DNA of 64,000 bases from positions 4,435,041 to 4,499,040 of the forward strand of contig JABACO010000005.1 in assembly GCA_013339895.1 (NCBI GenBank), given 5' to 3'. Both the position numbers and the translations under genes were made by a program. The notes beneath the pieces are model-generated. The model did no database searches. It worked only from the letters and a program-made list of their open reading frames with translations, and had not been told where the DNA came from. The stretch comes from Ephydatia muelleri. Lineage: Eukaryota; Porifera; Demospongiae; Spongillida; Spongillidae. The number at the start of each line of letters is the position of its first letter. Within the stretch, counting starts at the first letter, position 1. This document shows, one piece after another, positions 33,063 to 42,758 of this stretch.

Positions 33063-34772
33063 CTACAGGCTTTCTTGGCTATAGTACTCTTCTGCATACA
33101 TGTTTTCATTAATAATAACGTCATCTCTCCTTCGGTACGTATACTTCCGTGACGCTACGCAGTACAGGAGCAGTCCAACCAAGCTTGTGGCTATCAGCGC
33201 CAAGTAAAAAATGTTGTCGCAACTAAAATCCCCGACGGCCTGCTGAGGCAAAACAGACGCGTACAAGTGGGCGAAGGGGAAGGCGAAGGCATCAAACACC
33301 AGGTAGCGAAATCCAATCACGGTGTACATGAGCCCCACGACTATGCTTTTGAAGCGCTCCGGCGATTGGGCAATTATCAGTTCCAGGAGAGTGCAGTGGA
33401 AGAGCGTGTACACCACCATGCTGAAAATGGTGGGCGGTACCTCGCTGTACTGGCTCACTACCGCTGCTGTCTCGTTATCTCCTGTGCTGGTTTGGTATGT
33501 GGTACTGGCGTTAACGGTTTGAAACATGCACACGCTCGAGTTGGCATGGTGGCCCGCCATGCTGTCGATGAGCAGCTGGCTGCACGGTGTAACGATGGAC
33601 AGCAGCAGGCAGATCCCGAGCCTTTTCAGGATGCTTGGGAACCATCGCCTCGCCAGCGGGAATAGCACGAGCTCGTGAACAATAATGGTCACGGCGCCGG
33701 TCACGGTATACGGTACTGTCATCTCCGGGACTACAGTGGTCCAATTCATGTGCTGACGGAATTGGGTAGTCACAAACTTGTCGAACTGTACCTGAAGCGA
33801 CAAGGAGGCCATACAACTGATACCGATTATCAGCAACGCCCATAGCAACGTTTTCACGTCTTCCACCTGCTCCGTTGTGAAGGGCCCGCCATAGCGGGAC
33901 TTCCCCAAATCGATCCTCGAAATCTCCTCGTCTTCGCAATAGGTCATCGCGCTCCTTTGCAACGGATATTTATGCTGGACGGCGAACTTGAGCACTTGTA
34001 GTGCCTGCCCATATGACGCGGAGACTCCAGCCAACGGCTCTCTGTTGTAGCGACGTGAAGCGTAGCGATGGTTGAGGCAAAGGAAGCACCAGAGGATTGC
34101 GGCCATAACGCTACTGAGCGCCACGATTACGGGGATGTAAATCTTGGAATGGAGTAGTGGAATATAAGCCACGTTGACAATGGCTGCGGCGAACATTTCG
34201 ACCCACACGCACCAAAATATGTAGGAAGAGAGCTCATCGGACGAAGCGTCCTTAAGTTGGTCCATCCCAAAGATGATGACAAACGAACCCGCGGTATCCA
34301 TCGCCAGCCTCAGCAAGATGTAGCAAGGCAGAATCAGGAACAAAGCGATCATGGAGTTGGATACGTAATGGTGTAGACTGTAGAGAACCAGCTGGGCGCA
34401 CCCAAACAGTTCGCCGACGGTCACAGCAATCGAAAGGATCACCATGACTTTGTACCTCCCAAAACGAGCGTCAGCTAGGTACCCAAAGACCGGGCACAGG
34501 ACTCCCGTAAACGCAGTACATCCGGAGTAGAGCAGTTGCGAGTTAGTGCTGTCGATGACTGATTCATGAGACATTTGGTTATGTAGTGCGGAGCCACCGA
34601 TCGTCGATAAGTAGATGAACAGGTACCATAGCAGGACTAAGAGAGCCCATCTGGACTTGAAGAACCGAATCCTATAGCAGCGTTTAAACGAATTGTCTCC
34701 ACTCGATGGGGCATCCTCACGCTCGCTAGAGATTCTCTTGTATCCTTGGAAAAATGCTTTGGCCGCTGACAT
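33063..34772 (-). CDS. MFS transporter, POT/SLC15-like, single exon
   Basis: An intact 569-aa frame with ATG at 34772 in a good context (gaaaATGt) and a TAG stop at 33063. After a cytosolic N-terminus (about 40 aa, with basic and Ser-rich stretches) come about 12 hydrophobic segments, starting with WALLVLLWYLFIYLSTIGG. The loop after the second TM has GYLADARFGRYKVM, the MFS motif as seen in proton-coupled oligopeptide transporters. A large central loop (about residues 245-300) and an extracellular Asn-rich stretch precede the C-terminal half. The tail is acidic and Tyr-rich (NENMYAEEYYSQ). SLC15/POT members move peptides or nitrogen compounds with protons, but the substrate-binding ExxER-type motif is not evident, so I leave the substrate open. 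The family is assigned by topology and one motif. Confidence 0.65.
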   Translation of the reverse strand: MSAAKAFFQGYKRISSEREDAPSSGDNSFKRCYRIRFFKSRWALLVLLWYLFIYLSTIGGSALHNQMSHESVIDSTNSQLLYSGCTAFTGVLCPVFGYLADARFGRYKVMVILSIAVTVGELFGCAQLVLYSLHHYVSNSMIALFLILPCYILLRLAMDTAGSFVIIFGMDQLKDASSDELSSYIFWCVWVEMFAAAIVNVAYIPLLHSKIYIPVIVALSSVMAAILWCFLCLNHRYASRRYNREPLAGVSASYGQALQVLKFAVQHKYPLQRSAMTYCEDEEISRIDLGKSRYGGPFTTEQVEDVKTLLWALLIIGISCMASLSLQVQFDKFVTTQFRQHMNWTTVVPEMTVPYTVTGAVTIIVHELVLFPLARRWFPSILKRLGICLLLSIVTPCSQLLIDSMAGHHANSSVCMFQTVNASTTYQTSTGDNETAAVVSQYSEVPPTIFSMVVYTLFHCTLLELIIAQSPERFKSIVVGLMYTVIGFRYLVFDAFAFPFAHLYASVLPQQAVGDFSCDNIFYLALIATSLVGLLLYCVASRKYTYRRRDDVIINENMYAEEYYSQESL

Positions 34773-34789
34773 TTTCTTTTCCTAATAAT

Positions 34790-36000
34790 ATGATGTATTT
34801 CCAGAATAAATAAACGGGTACTGCATGGTATCGTCGTTCCGCCGAATTTCTATTCTCTTATCTGACTTCACCTCGTGATCATTGTTGGTAAAATACAGAC
34901 GACACATGAGTCAATACGTGGAAACTTACTGCCCGCTTCAATTTTCAGTGCATGGCATATCAATTAGGCATGAATGCATGGTCTCTTGAGCACAACAAAA
35001 ATTGAAATCTTGAAAAGAAAAAAAAAACACGCGGCGGAAACGATCCCATATAGAACATCAATTTGTAATCCAAGCCCGCAAAACATGCATGTACGTCATG
35101 CTGCTGGGTTCTGCTGTATAACAGGCATGACTGTATATACATAATGTCAGTTGAGAGGATCTCAGAGCCCAATCCCGTTATTGTTGCACATTTGGTGCCT
35201 AGCATATTTGTAACAGTTGCTTCTTCTTCCCAAACTGAGTAATTTCCAATCACAAATCAGTTTTGTTTACTGCCAAACGCTCTGTATTATGGACAATTCA
35301 GTGTGATAGGTGCAAAACAATTGTAATTGTTATTTGCATGGACTGCAAGAGTGCAAGTTGTCATTATATCATATCTTTTTTATCACAAAGAAAAACAAGT
35401 AATGTCTTCTGGCATTATTATCTCAGGTCGTCATGCCAATAGAGCCGTTGGTGCAGAGACACCTGTCAACAACATCACAACATAGAATTTGAATGCTTCC
35501 CAAGCAGAGGGGGTAATGTGCATTCTATCAATAGTGATTGTAGCCATGGAGCTCATTTCATTGTTCTTAGATTTCAACAACGTCCTTATTTAAAAGGACC
35601 AACGCCCTTAAATAAGGACGTTAAGCATTAAAGGTCTCCCTCCATCATTGCATTGTCAGAAAGTAGACTTGGTCACACGATACATTAATTATTAACTCGG
35701 TCGTCTGCCACATCCTTGTATAGAGAAACTGAAGGCAAACAAGTAAGCATTAAAATCATCTGAATAACACATCAGTAGCAAAGAATTACATATTTCTTGC
35801 TTTGCAAGTTGATATTTTCAATGTACCACTGAGGTCATAAATGTTTGTAGGATCCAACAGGTATTTAGTTTTTTGCCTTTTTTAATACTATATATATATG
35901 TCTGATTCGCAATGCGTAAGTAAGTGCACTTCCTTTACCGTGCGCATGCTTCTGTCCAAGTTGAAGTTGGCGCTGGGCTCCTTCCAGACCATTCGCAGTC
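34790..36000. other. No recognisable gene; one hairpin
   Basis: Unique AT-rich sequence. 35577-35622 forms a hairpin with arms aacgtccttatttaa / ttaaataaggacgtt. Confidence 0.5.
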
Positions 36001-36027
36001 ACGACCTGCCGATATTCTGTTGCAGAA

Positions 36028-36360
36028 TTGGAACCCGTTGCCCTGGACATCTCCGTTGTCTCACCGCTTAACCCTTCTACTTTAGCTGAAGCGGGAGCAG
36101 CAGTCCTTGAGGCAACGGAGAGCAGGAAACACCAGGCCAACGATGAAAAGTGTTCAGCTCTATGGTGGGTCTCAACCCCTCTAGCAGTTGATTCCTATGG
36201 GGCTTGGGGTAAAGAGGCTTCATTGTTTTTAGCACAAGTTGCTGCTCGGCATGCAATCCACAAGTCCCTTCCAAAGTCACAGGCTTCTTTCGACCTGTTC
36301 TCCAACTTAAGCATTTGCTTAATTAGAGCAAATGCCAGAGCCATTCTCCGAAGAGTGTAG
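36028..36360 (+). pseudogene. C-terminal fragment of a retroelement RT polyprotein
   Basis: The frame reads EPVALDISVVSPLNP, then ATESRKHQANDEKC, TPLAVDSYGAWGKEA and ICLIRANARAILRR. This matches the endonuclease-like tail that follows reverse transcriptase in many invertebrate retroelement ORFs, with its D...P and E-x-K-type residues and the G-a-W-G block. No RT core lies upstream: the preceding 1.2 kb has no RT motifs. It is therefore a 3' fragment, as 5' truncation would leave it. The clade is not determined. Confidence 0.5.
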
Positions 36361-37753
36361 AACCGTACCTGTCTGTGTTTGATCCACAGTGCACTAACTT
36401 AAAGTAATACAAAAGAAAGCTGAAATTAAAAAAAAAAGATTTAGTACCCCGGGCCCAATACCTTGAACTTGTAAAGTAGCCACTAAGCCACAGTGCACTA
36501 ACTTAAAGTAATACATTTGGAACTTATACTTATGTAGATAAGCCCAAAACTATAAACAATTAGTCCAAGCGGTGGTGCCCCTAGGTTCCAAGCCACTGCA
36601 CTTATCACCACAACTACCTCACATTTAAGTTTTTGTTTTGTTGCATTATTTCGGAATGATTCAAGGGGAGGATTCCATTCTGCCACAGAATGTGCTATTC
36701 CTGCACTGCACATGTAACATGTACATGCACTTGCAACACATTTCAGTATAACACGTTTCAGTATCATTACCACTGCTCAAGGGTGTGGCGTGGTGGAGAA
36801 TCGTGGCCCTACAATATTTACATTAATGTGTCTATAAATAATGGCCATAGTGCTACTCACAAAATAAATCATTACCTGTTCCCTCTCTGGTTTATTGTTG
36901 TTCAATGGCGGCATCTATTTTGACTTTCTGCCTCGACTTGGATAGGCTAGATAAATCCAGGCTAAACATAGAGATGGATCCATGACATGCATGCAGAGCG
37001 GGGCATGTTAGCACGCATACGATGCAGATATTGGGCAAGACTCCGGGAGAGAGGGATCCCAGCCTCAGGAGAAGTGCCCTCACACCAGAGCCAGAATTAG
37101 GTGACCATATAAGCTGGCGACCAGCTTGGACCTGGACTAGCAGGGTAAGTGTGAAGGAAGTCGTGTCCCAGTAAGCTGCCAGCTTCTAGCACTGATGAAA
37201 CACCTGAGCTGTTGTTGCCTGGTCAAATATCCCTACTGTGTTTGCATATCAGCGCATGGTGACCAAAGAGATCCAAAAGGGTGGGCTGGGCACAAGGCAC
37301 AGGGTGGACCAGAGAGTGTCTAAAGGCCAAGCCACCACATGATGGTGGCCATTTGGTGTTCACTGGGAGCCAGGCTCAGACCCAGGCCTGCGTGGGGTTA
37401 GGTTGACAGAAAGCCAAGTAGAGGCAGGAAGAGAGGATGCTAGCAGGAGAGCAGGGAGTTCAACCGGACATCCTCCATCCCTGCTGAAAGGTATGCTGCT
37501 GGAGGTAGCAGAAGATGAGGAGTCAAACAGATTGTAATGTAGTCATCTTCGCACCCTCCTCCCATTCCTTTGCCCTCAACCTTTCTATCTCCTACCTCTC
37601 CTTCTCCTTCCCAACAGAGCACATTGGTGTAAAGTCACCTGTCAGCAACATCAGAACAAATGGTCGTAGGCTGATACATATGCATGCACAGATACACTAC
37701 CTAACTTTTAACACAATTAGAGTTAATGGACTCAATCCATTTCAGGGGTGCAT

Positions 37754-37794
<41 letters not shown>

Positions 37795-38060
37795 GACTTC
37801 TGTGCATCCACACACACACATGCACATCCCACACGCAAACACATATGCACACACATGTATATTATGTGCGCACATGCGTACAAGCACACATACAAAGTTA
37901 ATAGTTCTCAAATGTCTGAGAGGGTTAACATCATGATCAGTCCAATCAGCTGAACATTATGCAGTCAAGGTATCCATTGTCTAGAGAGAGCAATAGAAAA
38001 TTGAGAGCACAGACCACTTCTGTGTGTGTCATTGAGACTCACATACAACTGTTTTAAGCA
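36361..38060. other. No recognisable gene
   Basis: A 25-bp direct repeat (cagtgcactaacttaaagta...) occurs at about 36389 and 36491. 37752-37792 is a (CA)n. Other frames carry no domain. Confidence 0.4.
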
Positions 38061-38067
38061 GTCATTC

Positions 38068-38487
38068 AGCACCAGATGCACATCATGAGGTATGTGAAGC
38101 ACCAGATGCCCCTCGTGAGGTATGTGAAGCACCAGATGCCCCTCGTGAGGTATGTGAAGCACCAGATGCACCTCATGAGGTATGTGAAGCACCAGATGCA
38201 CCTCATGAGGTATGTGAAGCACCAGATGCACATCGTGAGGTATGTGAAGCACCAGATGCACCTCATGAGGTATGTGAAGCACCAGATGCACCTCATGAGG
38301 TATGTGAAGCACCAGATGCACCTCATGAGGTATGTGAAGCACCAGATGCACCTCATGAGGTATGTGAAGCACCAGATGCACCTCATGAGGTATGTGAAGC
38401 ACCAGATGCACCTCATGAGGTATGTGAAGCACCAGATGCACCTCATGAGGTATGTGAAGCACCAGATGCACCTCATGAGGTATGTGA
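38068..38487. repeat. 30-bp tandem repeat, 14 copies, open in several frames
   Basis: Unit caccagatgcacctcatgag + gtatgtgaag. Copies differ only at a few sites (cccctcgtg, cacatcatg, cacatcgtg variants at the left end). Because 30 is a multiple of 3, every frame without a stop in one unit stays open: + HQMHLMRYVK, and - HLVLHIPHEV and CFTYLMRCIW. No start context or flanking domain favours any of them. Confidence 0.95.
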
Positions 38488-39212
38488 TAGTCTCATCTAC
38501 ATGGTAACTAATTTTGCCACAGACATGGCATGATGTTGATGTACATCTAATAAATTCAGCATTTCCTTTGGTAGCCTTTGATGAATATGTACAGACGAAG
38601 TCTATATAACCAGATTATTAATAAATGTCTTCTTTTTTTTTAAAGCTAATATTACAGCAGCAATGCAAGAAAAGTGTAACTGAGGATATCAAAGCTATGC
38701 ACATTCATATGGTTCTGTGTTTTGATACAAATTCTTTGCAAATCTGTTGCCATTGGATCAACAGAGTGACAGAAAAACAATTACAGTATGCATTAGACCT
38801 GTAACCATATGGAAGTAACGACCAAGTTGAACAATTATATGCCTACAGTACTGAATAAATCGGTATGCCTGCTGCTTCACCTGGTTCATTCTATGCACGA
38901 TTTCAGACCATTTTCAGCATTCAGTGCATGAAGGTTGTGTGTGTGTCTAGTAAAGATTTTATTGAAGCAGTCTCTTTCAGGTATAACGTGTGGTGTGCAC
39001 TTTCATGTGATACAAGTGTAGGTGTATTTTATACTCCCAGAAGAGGTACTGATTGTTCATGCCATTTACGTCTGGGAAAACTTCCTGTCTCTAGTGCAAG
39101 TCCATCTTCTATGAGACAAGGGTTCTGAATCCGTTTTATCAAGTCTGGTATAAAGTCTTGATTCAGCGTTGGGTCCAGGTTTGAAACAAAACTTCTGGCT
39201 AGGCCTATCCCT

Positions 39213-39262
39213 AGTCTCGTCCCCAATCTCACTTATTACGTAAATGAGTCAGGGAACGAGAC
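39213..39262. mobile_element. Short hairpin MITE upstream of receptor B
   Basis: gtctcgtccccaatctcact pairs imperfectly with agtcagggaacgagac around a ttacgtaa core. The terminus resembles the family at 2829. It ends about 55 bp before the usable ATG of receptor B. Confidence 0.5.
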
Positions 39263-39315
39263 CAGCCTCTCCCGGCCATGTGATATGAGTTGTGTGTCAA
39301 TACTCGTCGTCGTGC

Positions 39316-41065
39316 ATGGTCGCTATACTGCTCATACGCGGTACTTTAGCATCAGGTAAGACACCACGCATCTCAGCTCTGAGCAAGCCTTGGATTTCAT
39401 CGGGTTACCTTGTACACCAGGGAACTCGGCTATACTAGTCGCTTGCCCTGACGCTCCCGCGACTTTGTATTGTGTGACCAAGGATCAGTGGCTCACTGTT
39501 CAGGTCAACGGTACGGGCGGACCCTTCAGCAAAGGGACTTTTTAAACGGGTGCACTAGGATCCTTAAGCTTTGCGAAGGAAGCGTCGCCACTGTCATTGT
39601 GACCGTCACAGCTGAAACGATCGTAATGTCTATTGAATTCATTGCTAGATCCAGTCTGAATGGGACAGCGCTATTGTGCTACAGTAGGGACACGAATTCC
39701 TCCCTGATTGCTATCGTAGGTACGTTGGTCAATGTACACTGTGGTGACACAATGAAAAGCCCTGACCACCTGCCCTCAACTTAGGTTTCAATAAATTATT
39801 GTGCATCTTTTTCCACCATCACTAATGGAGCTATAGTGTAACCTGCTCTTGTGTGTCCTGAATATGGGGACCACCTCCTCCCCATGCCAATCTGTTGCCA
39901 ACACTCTCACACCACCATCTGCATTATGAGGCCTCTCCTGCATAGAGCTAGGCCCCATGGGGTGCATTGTGAGGCCTCTCTTGCATAGAGCTAAGCCCCA
40001 TGGGCTGCATTGTGAGGCCTCTCCTGCATAGAGCTAGGCCCCATGGGGTGCATTATGAGGCCTCTCCTGCATAGAGCTAGGCCCCATGGGGTGCATTGTG
40101 AGGCCTCTCCTGCATAGAGCTAGGCCCCATGGGTGATCGCTATAGTGCAAGCAACACTATATATTGGGAAGGAGTGTAGAATATGTAAACCCTCATCTAT
40201 GCTTTGTTGGACCTTCTCCCTATTCCCTGGGGTTGAAGGTGTGGCTGCATTGCACACATGGGTCCTGCTGTTGCGTGTGCCGTGCAGCATGTCATGGCTC
40301 TTTCGCCCTGAATGGTCCATGTCATTCTGCAACAGTTCTGCATCGTGATACGATTGGACGCATTGAATCACTGCCTGATCCTTCTCACATGAGCAGGTCC
40401 GCCTCAAACGACGCCGACCAATCTCACCTTGAACTCCACTGCGTGCACGTTTGCATGGCAAAGGATCTCAGATGAGAAAGGAGGAGGAGGAGGGGGAAAT
40501 GTGTTCTACGAGTGCACTGTGATGTTCCCAGAGGGCCGCAACATCACCACCAAGGTGACTGAGGGGAAATACTCTCTTCGATACAATGCTGAAGTCTGTA
40601 ATGCCTTCGGACATGCCAGCTTTGCAGTCCGCGCTGTTAACTGTGCTGGAATGGGCCCAAGTGCAGTTCACATCTCTAACTCGCCACCTAACACTGTAGG
40701 TACGTTGTTTGAACCCCCCTTGGCTTGGGTAGGAGAGGAGGGAGAGGTAGGAAGAGGTGCAGGCATTATATGGTTGGGGGTGGGAGAGACTCCACAATAC
40801 ATACTCCCATAGATGTCCTGCAACATTCAGATCCCATGCAAACAAATGGCGTACTTGTGTGGATTGAAAGGGGAGTGCCTCCTTATCCCCTCGGCATGGT
40901 GGGTGCATGTCCTGCCCCCTCCCCCACCCCTCCATTGCCACATGTACACCTGACAGCTAACATCATACTCCCACACACATGCACAATGTCTCTTACACGC
41001 CACCAACTTATTGTCTTCTGGTATGCTTACAGATGATCAAGCAATGAAGTTGACTGTTTCCAAAG
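39316..41065 (+). pseudogene. Receptor B: truncated, frame-broken paralog of receptor C
   Basis: The exons mirror those of receptor C: signal peptide 39316-39355 (ATG in gcATGgtcgc), beta-sandwich 39421-39719, FN3 40397-40699 and stem 41033-41065. All have the same splice sites and phase-1 introns. Exon 2 lacks 10 bases relative to C after GTGGPF, which shifts the frame to a TAA. It also lacks 12 bases (four codons) before the shared DTNSSLIAIVG end. The FN3 exon (FYECTVMFPEGRNITTKVTE) is open. The TM and tail exon is missing: homology to C stops at 41217-41219, where a hAT terminus begins. A 4-base insertion in exon 1 destroys the frame from C's ATG but creates the in-frame ATG used here. 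Transcription is not excluded, but a full receptor cannot be made. Confidence 0.8.
39933..40135. repeat. 43-bp tandem repeat in receptor B intron 2
   Basis: Unit gaggcctctcctgcatagag + ctaggccccatggggtgcatt, about five copies. The equivalent intron of receptor C (54130-54175) has one copy, so the array expanded after duplication. Confidence 0.9.
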
Positions 41066-41339
41066 GTATGTTTATTGTTATCAAATTTCACCTATACAGC
41101 AACCATCATGAGACCTTAGTGTTAGTTAACAATCCTATCATTGACATCCAATACTTACCACCAATAATTTCTTGAATTATACTATTACTAAAAACTCTTC
41201 CTTTGATCAATATTTATCATGGCCGTAGTCAATCACAAAAATTTGGGGGTCTAATTAATATTCATGATCTTGATAAAACGATGCATAGAAAAGTACGACA
41301 CTTAAATGTACATTCTATACAGTATGCATTAAACGGCAA

Positions 41340-42529
41340 ATACATTGTGGCGGCTTGAATTATGGCATACAAAGTCATTTGCCACTGCTTGAAGGTCTAA
41401 CATATCTGTATCATCTTTATGCACATGTAAAATCATGCACCAGTTTAACCGAGTCTGATGCATGTACTCCTCAGCCATGTCTTCCAGCGCCTAAGGGCAC
41501 TAAACGTTCGTTCACTAACTGCATTTGTTGCTGGCATTACAAGAATAAATTTTGCATGCTTCAATACCTCTGTGTATATAGCTAACGTTGAGCTGAATTG
41601 AGTTGTTGCAGAAATTGAATTATACTTTTTAATTCCATACCACCAGTCTGACTATGAACTTCAAAGGGAAGATTGCACTGCAAAACAGACAATTGGATGG
41701 CCAGACGCTCAAAATCAAAGTCCTTCCCATACAGATCTATAATTTCATTGCATTCATTTAGTTTGCATTTAGGATCACAAAGAAGCTCCTCTAATTTGCA
41801 CAAAACTTTATATCCATCTTGATCGAATCGCCGCTGAATGGCATTAACAGTATAATCAATGACTTCACAGTATACTATTCGGTATTTAGCTTCAACAGAA
41901 TTTTGAGCCTCAGAAACCGATGTACCAACCTCAAACCTTTTTTGCACTTTTCGGTGGCGTGAAAGCACTGGATCTCCAATTTGAATACTGCAATGTTCAC
42001 GTTTTGTTTCAACCACTTGCCAGAAAGAGGCGAAAGATTCATCTGATCTCATGCTTTGTATGGTTGTAACTGTCATTTTCATGAGGCTTTGACCATCAGA
42101 GGACCCCTGTAGTGGTTTTGATAGATTATCTGCCATGTTCAGTACTATTCTGCCTAGCTCTACTCCAAAGAAGAAGTCAAATGTCTCCATTTGCTTTGCA
42201 ACCCCTCCTATGCGAGCTCGCATTTCACTGTCAATCACTATTTCTTTGGCTTGACTCCATGTTTCTACCAATGCTTCATAATTCTCTGATATGGAAGTCA
42301 AAGCTGATGCTCTAACAGTCCAACGAGTAGGACATAGCAACCGAATTCCTGGTACATCAAGGCCAATGTCGTTTTTGACTTTTTCAAAAATCACTTGTCG
42401 TCTGGGAGATTTTTAATTAGTTTTCCCATTTCTTCAACTGTGTCCAATGTATCTCGAAGAATTTTATTACCTTTGATGGCTTCCTGTACAGCTAAGTTTA
42501 GTGAATGACCATAACAATGTGTATATCAT
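41340..42529 (-). pseudogene. hAT transposase, 3' part (catalytic C-half and dimerisation domain)
   Basis: It continues the transposase interrupted at 47676. HCYGHSLNLAVQEAIKGNKI follows directly inside 42529, then, after a 1-nt loss in an A-run at about 42410, VIFEKVKNDIGLDVPGIRLL and CPTRWTVRAS, typical of ZMYM1-like proteins. Past the stop at 41582, a shifted frame gives MPATNAVSERTFSALRRWKT, the hAT dimerisation motif, and another shift gives LNWCMILHVHKDDTDMLDL. At least three frame changes lie in this part. The element encodes no working transposase. Confidence 0.75.
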
Positions 42530-42758
42530 TGTGAAGGACCGCGGAACGCAAGATCACAAATATTCACCAAAGTCAAGCTTCTTTTACAAAGCAATGCAGG
42601 ATATTATATAGTAGCTCAAAAGTATCACAAAAACACAAAGACACAATGCATGCTAACAATAGTCAGGTCAGCGGCTCCTGCGGCGCAACCCCGGCTCCCG
42701 CCATAATGTTGACAAAAGGGGGCCTGTAATGATGTCATAAGGTCCCCAGACCATCACA
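42530..42758 (-). repeat. 3' LTR of the Gypsy element
   Basis: 229 bp, with TG...CA ends on the + strand. It reads the same as the LTR at 47447-47675 throughout. Confidence 0.93.

Noticed and set aside
33063..34772. Naming the transporter SLC15A4
   Set aside because: Only the MFS loop motif and topology support the POT group; ortholog-specific residues could not be verified.
38068..38487. CRISPR-like array (30-bp repeats)
   Set aside because: The units are directly adjacent with no spacers, in a eukaryotic context. It is a minisatellite.
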